The notes: generated from the sequence alone by a model not told the origin. Positions 1 through 6,983 are shown, counted from the first letter of the stretch. The stretch is 9,683 bases of DNA from Candidatus Poribacteria bacterium (GCA_028818995.1 JAPPMR010000130.1:1-9683); one strand, 5' to 3'. A program made the numbers and translations.

Positions 1-152
1 TTACTACGCAGGGGTTCATTTCCGATATAGGTTGGTTGATTAAAACCTTTTGGGTAGTTATTTTCCCACCTAATTAAAAGAAGTAAATCAATGAATCGGG
101 TAATCTACACAACATTTAGAATGTATATCGCATCCGTGAAACAATCATAAAT
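1..152. other. Leader of the sppA block, possible tail of an upstream gene
   Basis: No complete gene fits here. One forward frame is open from base 2 to a TAA at 41-43 and reads YYAGVHFRYRLVD. It could be the last residues of an upstream protein, but it is too short to identify. A weak promoter-like pair lies at 36-41 (TTGATT) and 59-64 (TATTTT) with a 17-nt spacer, each matching consensus in only about four of six bases. No Shine-Dalgarno sequence is obvious just before the ATG at 153. Confidence 0.3.
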
Positions 153-1022
153 ATGAAACAGAAACGGGTCTTGATAATTATAGCTGCTATTGTTATACTC
201 TTTTTCTTATCTGTCATTGTCCGTATTATGATGGTTGGAACATCATCTATCGGTCAGAAAGTGGCTGTGCTTGATATTACAGGCATCATATCCAAATCAG
301 ATGCGCCCATAAAACTGATCCACGCCTATCGAGATGATCCAAGCGTAAAGGCTATTGTACTCCGCATTAATACACCGGGCGGGAGTGTTGCGCCTGTCCA
401 GGAAATACATCGTGAATTAACAAAGTTAGAAAAACCTATAGTCGCATCAATGGGTGGCACAGCCGCTTCGGGCGGTTATTACATCGCCTGTGCAGCAGAT
501 ACCATTGTCGCTAATCCAGGAACCCTGACCGGTAGTATCGGTGTAATCATGCAGTTCACCAAAATGAAGGGTTTATACGAGAAAATCGGGTTAGAGCAGC
601 AAGTCATTAAAAGCGGACAATTCAAAGATGCAGGTTCAATTTTTCGCGATCTCACCGAAGAGGAAAAAGATGTTCTTCAAGGAACTGTTGATGATGTTTA
701 CAATCAATTTGTAGACGCAATCGTTAAATCGCGTGAAGAACATTTAAATCGAGACGAAATCGTCAAACTTGCTGATGGACGTATCTTCTCTGGAAAACAG
801 GCTCAGACCCATAAATTAATCGATAAATTAGGAAACCTACAAGATGCCATTAAAATTGCTGGGGAACTCGGCAACATTGAAGGCACTCCCAAAATCGTCC
901 GTAAGCAAAGAAAGTCATCCTTACTTGAACAACTCCTCGGCATAAAACATAATCCTCATTTTGACGACATTCTCAACTTCCCCGGTGTTACATTTCGATA
1001 TGAACTTAGCCTTGGAAATTAG
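153..1022 (+). CDS. sppA: Signal peptide peptidase SppA, short form (S49 serine protease)
   Basis: Membrane-anchored serine protease of family S49, which degrades signal peptides left after secretion. It has 289 residues, matching the single-domain Bacillus-type enzyme rather than the tandem-domain E. coli protease IV. Residues 6-27 form one hydrophobic N-terminal anchor. The core shows LRINTPGGS (70-78) and the nucleophile motif ASGGYY with Ser106, followed by TGSIGV (126-131). The probable general base is Lys158 in SGQFKD; its 52-residue distance from Ser106 equals the Ser147/Lys199 spacing known for B. subtilis SppA. The tail carries the family's ADGRIFSG (207-214) and a basic KQRKSSLLEQLLG segment. 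No strong ribosome binding site precedes the ATG, so the start rests on the well-placed anchor. It is the first gene of a tight three-gene block; its stop codon overlaps the next gene's ribosome binding site. The family call is firm, while the physiological substrate is inferred. Confidence 0.93.
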   Translation: MKQKRVLIIIAAIVILFFLSVIVRIMMVGTSSIGQKVAVLDITGIISKSDAPIKLIHAYRDDPSVKAIVLRINTPGGSVAPVQEIHRELTKLEKPIVASMGGTAASGGYYIACAADTIVANPGTLTGSIGVIMQFTKMKGLYEKIGLEQQVIKSGQFKDAGSIFRDLTEEEKDVLQGTVDDVYNQFVDAIVKSREEHLNRDEIVKLADGRIFSGKQAQTHKLIDKLGNLQDAIKIAGELGNIEGTPKIVRKQRKSSLLEQLLGIKHNPHFDDILNFPGVTFRYELSLGN

Positions 1023-1025
1023 AGG
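1021..1025 (+). promoter_or_regulatory. Ribosome binding site of the Clp1-like gene, overlapping the sppA stop
   Basis: AGAGG begins inside the TAG stop codon of sppA (1020-1022) and lies 9 nt before the ATG at 1035. This overlap supports co-transcription and probable translational coupling of the two genes. Confidence 0.6.
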
Positions 1026-1034
1026 CTACCCGTC

Positions 1035-2189
1035 ATGAACCACAAATATCGAATTAATCCTGATTGGAAACGGCTTGCAAGTCGTATTGTGATGCCGAAC
1101 CAACGTGTACTCGTCCTCGGTCCATCAGATGCCGGAAAATCAACATTTTGTCGTTATCTGACTGATTATGCTTGTAAAGCGTCGTTGAAAGTTGCATTTG
1201 TTGACGCTGATGTAGGACAATCTCAAATCGGTCCCCCTACCACCATTGGCATGAAACTCTTTGCACCACCACCAGACGGTACTGAACTGCATTTACCGTT
1301 CGGTGGTCACGAAAATGGCACTACTAACCAAGAAAACCCTGATACGAAATCCGAACAAAATACAACAAAAAAGAAAAACCGAAGTGATGAATTATATCAC
1401 AAAGCAGATGTTCTCTATTTTGTCGGAGCACTATCACCACAACGTAATCTACTTCCAATTTTAACTGGAACCAGATTAATGGTTGATGCTGGGCTGAATG
1501 CCGGTGCAGATTTCACTGTTATTGATACAACAGGATATGTTCATGACGGAGCGGCCGTGGCGTTAAAGCAGCAAAAAATTGATCTCATTCGTCCACATCA
1601 TTTGGTCTGCATCGGGCGTTCTAAGGACTTGGAAAGGATTGTTGCTTGTTATAACGACTTAAATTTTCTCACAATCCACTATCTACCCCCACATAAGTTG
1701 GTAAGCACAAAAAGCAGTGAAGCACGTAAGAGAAATCGAAAAGCGAAATTTGAAGCATATTTCGCAGATAGTGAACGCCAAACAGTTCCATTTGGACAAA
1801 TTCGAGGCGCACGCACCTCATTTTTCAATGGCAGAATCGCAAATCAGAAGGAAATAGAAATACTCACCCGACTAACCGAAGAAGAGATAATATATGCCGA
1901 GTGGGGACATCGCTCCGTAAGCCTAATTGCGCGAAGAAACCTACCACAATCTGCCACTAAAAGTCTGAAAAACTATCTGAGTTTATCATTTGTTGTCGCT
2001 GAAACACTTGCTTACTTTGAACAACGCCTTGTAGGAGTGATTGATAAAGTAGGCAACACGTTAGCAATCGGCATTATTGAAAAGATGAACTTCCAAAATC
2101 AAAACCTAAATATCCGTTGTGAACCAGGCATTGCTGCAAAAATCAAGGTTCTTCAGTTTGGAGATTATAGGTATACCAAGAAACAGTAA
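1035..2189 (+). CDS. Clp1/Grc3-like P-loop polynucleotide 5'-hydroxyl kinase
   Basis: A P-loop NTPase resembling the Clp1/Grc3/Nol9 family, whose studied eukaryotic and archaeal members phosphorylate 5'-hydroxyl ends of RNA, or of RNA and DNA. Among 384 residues, Walker A is GPSDAGKST (29-37). The next family signature is VDADVGQSQIGPP (56-68), with the conserved DxDxGQ. GALSPQRNLLP (131-141) corresponds to the Clp1 GxxSP..N element, and VIDTTGYV (163-170) to the strand that is NTxGWV-like in Clp1. An Arg/Lys-rich lid-like segment lies around 224-243 (SEARKRNRKAKFEAYF). The C-terminal part (about 250-384) is the mixed-strand domain usual after this P-loop domain and has no motif I can name. 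Residues 92-120 are a hydrophilic, Asn/Thr/Lys-rich insertion that may be a disordered loop. No RNA ligase, phosphatase or tRNA endonuclease is adjacent, so an RNA-repair or processing role is inference from family. Cytoplasmic; no signal peptide or membrane segment. Confidence 0.82.
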   Translation: MNHKYRINPDWKRLASRIVMPNQRVLVLGPSDAGKSTFCRYLTDYACKASLKVAFVDADVGQSQIGPPTTIGMKLFAPPPDGTELHLPFGGHENGTTNQENPDTKSEQNTTKKKNRSDELYHKADVLYFVGALSPQRNLLPILTGTRLMVDAGLNAGADFTVIDTTGYVHDGAAVALKQQKIDLIRPHHLVCIGRSKDLERIVACYNDLNFLTIHYLPPHKLVSTKSSEARKRNRKAKFEAYFADSERQTVPFGQIRGARTSFFNGRIANQKEIEILTRLTEEEIIYAEWGHRSVSLIARRNLPQSATKSLKNYLSLSFVVAETLAYFEQRLVGVIDKVGNTLAIGIIEKMNFQNQNLNIRCEPGIAAKIKVLQFGDYRYTKKQ

Positions 2190-2211
2190 GACAATTTCTT
2201 AATAATTGTCT
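2189..2211 (+). repeat. Short AT-rich inverted repeat after the Clp1-like gene
   Basis: The arms AGACAATT (2189-2196) and AATTGTCT (2204-2211) are perfectly complementary around a 7-nt loop. The repeat begins at the last base of the kinase stop codon. No T-run follows, and the stem is AT-rich, so it is unlikely to end transcription efficiently. It may modestly affect read-through into the ABC transporter gene or mRNA stability. Confidence 0.35.
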
Positions 2212-2228
2212 CAGAACAGAATATAAAC

Positions 2229-4088
2229 ATGAAGATTGAGTCTTCTGGTCAAGGGACTGACTCCTTGCAACAAAAAAAACTCCTTTTCCGGTTTCTACGT
2301 TATCTCACTCCTCACAAAGGCTCTATCATATTGGCAATGGTTTGTGCTTTAGTCGTTTCTATTTGCGATCTCGGACCGATTCAGATTTTAGCAGATACGC
2401 TAAATTCACTAAAACTATTAGAAGACTTTAGTCAATCTCCCCAACCTCGTACAATCCGTTTTTTTTATATAGAGAACATTTTTGAAGGTTATGAAATTAC
2501 ATTGACAGATGCGGGGGATGCCATCCGTTTCTTTTTTTGGGTTTTTATAGGCGCAGTCAGTCTTGTTTTCGTAAAGGGATTTTTTGTTTTCGGTAACGAT
2601 TTTCTGATGGAACGTGTCGGAAATAAATTTAGTTTTCGCGTGCGAAATGACCTATATGAAAAATTAGTTTCAGCTCCATTAGGCACCCTCTCAGAAAATC
2701 AAAGTGGCGACGTAATGACAAGAGCCACTGATGATGTGCGAATGTTACAGCAGGCAGTCGCCGCAACCGCATCAATAATGCATGCTATTATCAAAGTCAC
2801 TATTTTTCTCGCTTTTATGTTTTACAAGAATATCCAAATGACAATCTTCTCCATGTTAGTTCTTCCAATGATTGCGTATTTTATCTTACGCATAGGCACA
2901 CGTGTCCGCAAAGCAAGCATGGAAATTCAACAAAGTAGCTCAGACATCTATTCACAACTCAAGGAAACGCTTGCTGGAATCAACATTATAAAAAGTTTTA
3001 CCGCCGAAAAAACTGAAATGGAGAGGTTTCAAACGGTTACATCAAGCCAATACGACTCGGCAATTCGTCGCGCAAAATTTGCATCCCTCCTTCCTCCACT
3101 TATTGAATGGATGGCAGCTATCGGAATTACAACTGTTTTAGGACTTGGTTGTTGGAACGTCATAGAAGGGAGTCTGGATATAGGCTGGTTTGTAGGTTAT
3201 ATGGCAATAGTCGGACTGATGTATAAACCGATTAAGACCATAGGTAGTGTGAATAATGTATTACAACAAAGCCTCGCTTCTGCAGAACGTATCTTCCCAC
3301 TGCTTGATTTTGAAAACGAGGCTGGTAGCGAATCGGATGGAAAACGTGAACTCCCTAACGTACAGGGAACTGTCCAATTTCAAAACGTCTCGTTCGCGTA
3401 TCAAGAACGCCCTGTGATAAAAAATGTCAGTTTTACAGTGGAACCGGGGGAGATTATCGCACTTGTCGGTCCAAGCGGCAGCGGGAAGACAACACTACTC
3501 AACCTACTGCTAAAGTTCTATACAGTTGATAGCGGTGCGATTCTAATTGATGATTTTCCCGTTGATGAGGTCACGCTGACATCATTAAGGCAAAATATTG
3601 CCCTTGTTCCACAGGGGACGTTTCTCTTTGATGGCACTGTTTTAGAAAATATCGGATACGGTTCACCAGGTGCAACAAGAGAATCAATCATCGCGGCAGC
3701 AGAAAAAGCAAACGCTCACGGTTTTATTTCTGAAATGCCTAACGGCTACAACACACCAATAGGAGAAGCAGGTGGTAACCTCTCAGGCGGAGAACAGCAA
3801 CGTATTTCTATTGCACGCGCCATTTTAAAAGACGCTCCAATTCTCATCTTAGATGAAGCAACTTCAGCTCTTGACACACAATCAGAAGCAATTATCCAAA
3901 AATCGCTGACAAATCTTATGGAGGGTAGAACCAGCTTTATTATTGCACATCGACTTTCAACGGTAATGCGTGCTGACAATATTTTGGTTATTAACGATGG
4001 TGAAATCGTGGAAAGCGGAAACCACACGAAATTATTAGAAAAAAAGGGACTTTACCATAAGTTGTGTCAGCAGCAGATTTTTGGATAA
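2229..4088 (+). CDS. ABC exporter with fused permease and ATPase (MsbA-like)
   Basis: A half-size ABC exporter of 619 residues, with the membrane domain first and the nucleotide-binding domain second; such proteins act as homodimers or heterodimers in the inner membrane. Hydrophobic stretches lie near residues 33-55, 100-122, 178-200, 204-222, 293-310 and 318-332, giving the expected six membrane segments. The ATPase domain (about 380-610) is intact: A-loop Tyr391, Walker A GPSGSGKTT (414-422), Q-loop Gln462, signature LSGGEQQR (518-525), Walker B ILILDE with catalytic Glu543, and switch His574. All catalytic residues are present, so it should be active on its own. The loop between the first two membrane segments (about 60-98) is long and polar. 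The subfamily resembles MsbA and related lipid or drug exporters, but the substrate cannot be read from sequence. It starts 39 nt after the kinase gene and is probably in the same operon. No clear ribosome binding site precedes the ATG. Confidence 0.9.
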   Translation: MKIESSGQGTDSLQQKKLLFRFLRYLTPHKGSIILAMVCALVVSICDLGPIQILADTLNSLKLLEDFSQSPQPRTIRFFYIENIFEGYEITLTDAGDAIRFFFWVFIGAVSLVFVKGFFVFGNDFLMERVGNKFSFRVRNDLYEKLVSAPLGTLSENQSGDVMTRATDDVRMLQQAVAATASIMHAIIKVTIFLAFMFYKNIQMTIFSMLVLPMIAYFILRIGTRVRKASMEIQQSSSDIYSQLKETLAGINIIKSFTAEKTEMERFQTVTSSQYDSAIRRAKFASLLPPLIEWMAAIGITTVLGLGCWNVIEGSLDIGWFVGYMAIVGLMYKPIKTIGSVNNVLQQSLASAERIFPLLDFENEAGSESDGKRELPNVQGTVQFQNVSFAYQERPVIKNVSFTVEPGEIIALVGPSGSGKTTLLNLLLKFYTVDSGAILIDDFPVDEVTLTSLRQNIALVPQGTFLFDGTVLENIGYGSPGATRESIIAAAEKANAHGFISEMPNGYNTPIGEAGGNLSGGEQQRISIARAILKDAPILILDEATSALDTQSEAIIQKSLTNLMEGRTSFIIAHRLSTVMRADNILVINDGEIVESGNHTKLLEKKGLYHKLCQQQIFG

Positions 4089-4429
4089 TCTTGACCAATT
4101 GAGTCTGTAAAGCATAACGCCTGATTCAGTTTAGTGTCAATATAAAAACGCCAAAAAATCACACATTTGTAAACTAATTGGATTTAAACACGTCTCAATA
4201 CTATGTAGGTTAAATTAACGTTTCAACAATATTATATCAATTTTATTCTTTTATAGTATAACTACATATTCTGTAAAGAGTTTTGCTTCATACCAAGAAA
4301 TATAAGCCCCGATCAGGAAGGATCAGGGCTGTTGTGAACAACTTAGGTTGAAAACTTGTTCCAAAGTTAATTGAATTGTAACGATATAAACGCATAATCA
4401 CTATGGCGTGAAAACAACGAAATAAAACC
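4089..4429. other. Noncoding stretch between convergent genes
   Basis: This 341-nt AT-rich gap separates the ABC exporter (+) from the pentapeptide-repeat gene (-). Apart from the hairpin at 4305-4330 I find no credible gene: reading frames are short on both strands and have no ribosome binding sites. No convincing terminator for the plus-strand operon is visible in 4089-4304. The part from 4331 to 4429 would be the 3' untranslated region of the minus-strand gene. Confidence 0.6.
4305..4330 (-). terminator. Rho-independent-like hairpin for the pentapeptide-repeat gene
   Basis: Read on the minus strand, AGCCCTGATC (4330-4321) pairs with GATCGGGGCT (4314-4305) over ten positions, including one G-U wobble, around a 6-nt loop. 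On the plus strand the same position would be a C-A mismatch, so the fold favours minus-strand RNA. The following minus-strand bases (TATATTTCTT) are only moderately T-rich. It lies about 100 nt beyond the stop codon of the pentapeptide-repeat gene and is its best terminator candidate. Confidence 0.6.
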
Positions 4430-5005
4430 TTAATTTCGTCCCTGTTTGGTGATAGCACCCTCCAGGTCGGATTCACGGTAGATCGCTTCAGATAAATCTA
4501 CCTCATAAAGATACGCACCTTTGAAATTCGCGCCGAGTAAAACGATACCGTCTAATTTAATTTCACCAAAAATTGCTTCTTCCAGATTGGCATTTTCAAA
4601 AGTGGTAAGGTTGCCAAAGGGAGCAGTAGGAACACATTGAGGACATCCAAGCGTTGCGCGACGGAGATCAGCACCGCGAAAATTAGTCCCAGATAGGAGG
4701 CTTCCACTCAGAAACGCTCCAAACAAGTTAGCATTTTCCAGCGTTGCTTCTGTCAGATTCGCTCCGACCAAATAGGTTCGCAATAGAATTGCACCTGATA
4801 GATCTGCTCCAGTTAGATTGGCATCGTTTAGATTGGCATCAGTTAAATCAGCGTCTTTTAAATTTGCACCACTTAAATTTGCAGCTGAGAAATCAGCACC
4901 GACAAGTGATTGATTTGCTAAGTCTACATTGGTTAGGTCTTCGTTAGCTAAAGATTCACCTTCTAATAAACGTTGAACTACATCTTTTTGCGGTTTTTCA
5001 TGCAT
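4430..5005 (-). CDS. Pentapeptide-repeat protein with an internal CxxC loop
   Basis: A 191-residue protein made almost wholly of A(D/N)LxX pentapeptides, which fold as a right-handed square beta-helix. After a short charged N-terminus (about 1-20), some 20 consecutive units run from about residue 22 to 120 (for example ADFSA, ANLSG, ANLKD, ADLTD). A break at 121-134 contains Cys121-Pro-Gln-Cys124. About eleven less regular units then follow to the C-terminus. There is no signal peptide or membrane segment, so it is probably cytoplasmic. Some relatives protect DNA gyrase from quinolones, but most have unknown roles, and nothing here shows which applies. An upstream in-frame ATG at 5041 would add 12 residues; I chose 5005 because a strong GGAGG lies 6 nt before it. 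The gene stands alone, divergent from the sigma factor, with a hairpin terminator candidate downstream. Confidence 0.9.
   Translation of the reverse strand: MHEKPQKDVVQRLLEGESLANEDLTNVDLANQSLVGADFSAANLSGANLKDADLTDANLNDANLTGADLSGAILLRTYLVGANLTEATLENANLFGAFLSGSLLSGTNFRGADLRRATLGCPQCVPTAPFGNLTTFENANLEEAIFGEIKLDGIVLLGANFKGAYLYEVDLSEAIYRESDLEGAITKQGRN
4741..4935 (-). repeat. 15-bp periodic DNA encoding the pentapeptide helix
   Basis: Within the pentapeptide-repeat gene the DNA repeats with a 15-nt period, seen on the plus strand as recurring blocks such as TTAGATTGGCATC and TTAAATTTGCACC. Neighbouring units near 4805-4885 are similar at the nucleotide level, which suggests recent slippage or unit duplication rather than protein-level convergence alone. 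Confidence 0.6.
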
Positions 5006-5011
5006 AAATTG

Positions 5012-5016
5012 CCTCC
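5012..5016 (-). promoter_or_regulatory. Ribosome binding site that sets the pentapeptide-repeat start
   Basis: The minus strand reads GGAGG, then 6 nt, then ATG at 5005. No comparable site precedes the in-frame ATG at 5041, so the shorter protein is preferred. Confidence 0.75.
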
Positions 5017-5076
5017 ATTTATTCGTTTTTTTAATAGACATCTCAGATAATAAACATCATCAAAACTTTTGTAACA

Positions 5077-5106
5077 AACATTAATGTTAGCCGTTTTTTA
5101 ACACAA
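5077..5106 (-). promoter_or_regulatory. Candidate promoter of the pentapeptide-repeat gene, with a palindrome over the -10
   Basis: On the minus strand TTGTGT (5106-5101) and TAATGT (5083-5078) are separated by 17 nt, a reasonable sigma-70 pair for a gene starting at 5005. The -10 element lies inside the perfect 12-bp palindrome AACATTAATGTT (5077-5088). A dimeric repressor site could fit there, but AT-rich palindromes also arise by chance. Confidence 0.35.
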
Positions 5107-5178
5107 ATTGAAATTTTAAGATTTATTGAATTGATTTGACGGCGAAATACCCTATCAGCGGTCATCCGTTTGAAACGC

Positions 5179-5207
5179 TTGGAACATAAACGTTCAATTA
5201 GTATATA
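5179..5207 (+). promoter_or_regulatory. Candidate promoter of the sigma factor gene
   Basis: TTGGAA (5179-5184) and TATATA (5202-5207) are separated by exactly 17 nt and lie about 42 nt before the start codon. Both hexamers are close to the sigma-70 consensus. No transcript data support it. Confidence 0.45.
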
Positions 5208-5249
5208 TCCAAAGCAAAAAACTCTGCATTGACATAAGGAAAAACTAAA

Positions 5250-6926
5250 ATGAAAAACTTTTACCCGGCTGATTCAGTTGATTATGATCTGTTTTCTGCT
5301 GATGAGAAAAAAGAGGAGAATACTACTCCAGTAAAGGATGAGACCTTCGCTTATCTCCAGACTATCGCGAAAACTCCGTTATTGGAAGCGGATCAAGAAA
5401 AAGCACTTTTTGAGACATACCAAGAAGGCATACAGATTTTTGCGTCAAACTTCAAAAAATTTCCTAAGTGGGTAATAAACACGTTAGAAATTCCAATTAG
5501 AACCCGCAGCATTTCTAAACAAAATCTAAAACCAGCTCAAAAAGATCATAAACTAATTATAGATCAAATTTCGACATACATTTTACCAATAGAAGACATA
5601 CTGCAAAAACTGGAAAAGCAGCAAAAAAAGTTAGAAAATGTAAAGTCGAAAATTCTTCGGGGTAATCTGCACCTCCTCAAAAAATATGTAAATGATCCAG
5701 AATACGCTGCAGCTGTGTCTCCAGAATTAATGCAGGTAGGATACCTTGCTCTTACTAAAGCAATAGAAAGTTGGACACCTGAACGTGGGCAAAAGTTCCG
5801 ATCATACGCACGAGGTTTAATCCGCGCCAGCATTGAAACAGCTCGCAGAACTCCTGATAAATTTGGATTGTCATCCACAGAACAAGAACAAAACCCGTTT
5901 TCTCATAATATGGAATACAATCCTCTTATTGAAGCAATGCCGCTTGATAAGGAAGAAGAGATACGTTTGCTTGAAATTTTTGCGGTGACACAATATGAAA
6001 TAGTGCAACTTTTGGATAAACTTCCCCCAGATTTGTTAGATGAAATTGCATATACAAAGATCGGGCAAATTTTAGAAGTCCAGTGGACTGTAAACACTCT
6101 AAATCCACTTTTAGAAACGCTTCAAACTGAATTAGAACATCTCAAATCTCTCTTGATGAAACTTATAGAAGCAGATAAACTTGCCCACGACACCAAAATG
6201 AAAATTGTTGAAGCAAACCTACGATTAGTCGCAAGTATTGCAAAACAGCATCACTTTAATAAAACGGCTTTGACCTTCCTTGATCTCATGCAGGAAGGAA
6301 GCATCGGACTCATGAAGGCGGTTGAGAAATTTGACCACACACTCCGATACCGCTTCAGCACGTATGCCACGTGGTGGATAATGCAATCGATTAAACGCGC
6401 ATTAGACCAGCAAGGACAGATCATTCGTGTTCCGTGTTACATCGGTGAAACCCGTAGATTAATCAAACAGGTGCAATCTAATCTTACCGCCACACTGGGG
6501 CGTGAACCCTCAATTAAAGAGGTCGCACGAGAGGTAAAACTCTCTGAGAAAAAGGTTGATGAAATCCTGCAAGCAACGAAAGACCCTATTTCGTTGGATG
6601 CACCGATTAGTGAAACAGCACCAGAAGTGCCAATTCGGGATATAATTCCAGATGATTCTCAAATCACACCTGAAACAGAATTGGTTAACTTCTCTAAAAT
6701 TGAAGCATTAGAAGAAGTCCTTAACAGAACACTCAACCCACGTGAAACCCACGTCATTGTCCTGCGCTACGGATTAATTGATGGCACGGAATACACACTT
6801 GCTGATATCGGCACAAAACTTGAAATCAGCCGTGAACGGGTCAGGCAGATTGAAGTTGAGGCTCTCAATAAACTCAGACGACACGAACCTAAAGAGTTAT
6901 TAAAGGAACTGTTTCAGAAATATTAG
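5250..6926 (+). CDS. RpoD-like sigma-70 factor with duplicated region 1.2-2
   Basis: An RNA polymerase sigma factor of 558 residues that directs core enzyme to -10/-35 promoters. The C-terminal half is canonical. Region 2 (about 316-396) has NLRLVASIAK, LDLMQEGSIGLMKAVEKF and FSTYATWW with the melting Trp375/Trp376 and Gln379. Regions 3.0-3.2 follow (392-470: IRVPCYIGETRRL, then SLDAPISE). Region 4 has a helix-turn-helix at 515-543 (YTLADIG, SRERVRQIE). The N-terminal half holds a second, degenerate set: a region 1.2-like element at 33-60 (YLQTIAKTPLLEADQEK) and a region 2-like element at 134-203, where Trp-Trp is replaced by Gly189-Leu190. A second region 1.2-like element is at 230-245. AAGGA at 5236-5240, 9 nt before the ATG, supports the start. 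It could be a primary (group 1) or an alternative group 2 factor; region 1.1 is not evident. The family is certain, while its regulon is unknown. Confidence 0.93.
   Translation: MKNFYPADSVDYDLFSADEKKEENTTPVKDETFAYLQTIAKTPLLEADQEKALFETYQEGIQIFASNFKKFPKWVINTLEIPIRTRSISKQNLKPAQKDHKLIIDQISTYILPIEDILQKLEKQQKKLENVKSKILRGNLHLLKKYVNDPEYAAAVSPELMQVGYLALTKAIESWTPERGQKFRSYARGLIRASIETARRTPDKFGLSSTEQEQNPFSHNMEYNPLIEAMPLDKEEEIRLLEIFAVTQYEIVQLLDKLPPDLLDEIAYTKIGQILEVQWTVNTLNPLLETLQTELEHLKSLLMKLIEADKLAHDTKMKIVEANLRLVASIAKQHHFNKTALTFLDLMQEGSIGLMKAVEKFDHTLRYRFSTYATWWIMQSIKRALDQQGQIIRVPCYIGETRRLIKQVQSNLTATLGREPSIKEVAREVKLSEKKVDEILQATKDPISLDAPISETAPEVPIRDIIPDDSQITPETELVNFSKIEALEEVLNRTLNPRETHVIVLRYGLIDGTEYTLADIGTKLEISRERVRQIEVEALNKLRRHEPKELLKELFQKY
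5355..5858 (+). repeat. First copy of the sigma region 1.2-spacer-region 2 unit (degenerate)
   Basis: Residues 36-203 run from a region 1.2-like TPLLEADQEKALF through a helical spacer to KILRGNLHLL, LMQVGYLALTKAIESW, TPERGQKF and SYARGLIRASI. It keeps the PERG motif typical of sigma-70 region 2 but has lost the aromatic pair needed for promoter opening. Confidence 0.75.
5919..6416 (+). repeat. Second copy of the sigma region 1.2-spacer-region 2 unit (functional)
   Basis: Residues 224-389 repeat the same order: MPLDKEEEIRLLE, a spacer with LLDKLPPDLLDEI, KIVEANLRLV, LMQEGSIGLMKAVEKF and FSTYATWWIMQSI. Equivalent positions (Asn139/Asn323, Met161/Met347, Phe183/Phe369) sit 184-186 residues apart. 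This near-constant offset indicates a tandem internal duplication. Confidence 0.75.
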
Positions 6927-6928
6927 GA

Positions 6929-6960
6929 TTTGTCTCGTCATTGATATTTTAAAAGACAAA
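6929..6960 (+). repeat. Weak inverted repeat after the sigma factor gene
   Basis: TTTGTCT (6929-6935) and AGACAAA (6954-6960) are complementary around an 18-nt loop, starting two bases after the stop codon. The long loop, short stem and absent T-run make it a poor terminator. Confidence 0.25.
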
Positions 6961-6983
6961 CGAATAACTCTCATTTGTAAGTA

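Noticed and set aside
1261..1464. A 67-residue plus-strand frame within the Clp1-like gene
   Set aside because: It overlaps a well-supported gene in another frame, starts without a ribosome binding site and has no recognisable features.
4741..4935. Regular 15-bp repeats as a possible CRISPR or tandem regulatory repeat
   Set aside because: The period equals five codons and matches the A(D/N)LxX protein repeat, with no spacers of unique sequence.
4744..4947. A plus-strand 67-residue Leu/His-rich open frame
   Set aside because: It is the antisense reading of the 15-nt periodic pentapeptide-repeat DNA; its regularity comes from the real minus-strand gene.
5006..5041. Extended N-terminus of the pentapeptide-repeat protein from the ATG at 5041
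   Set aside because: A strong GGAGG lies 6 nt before the ATG at 5005, and no such site precedes 5041.
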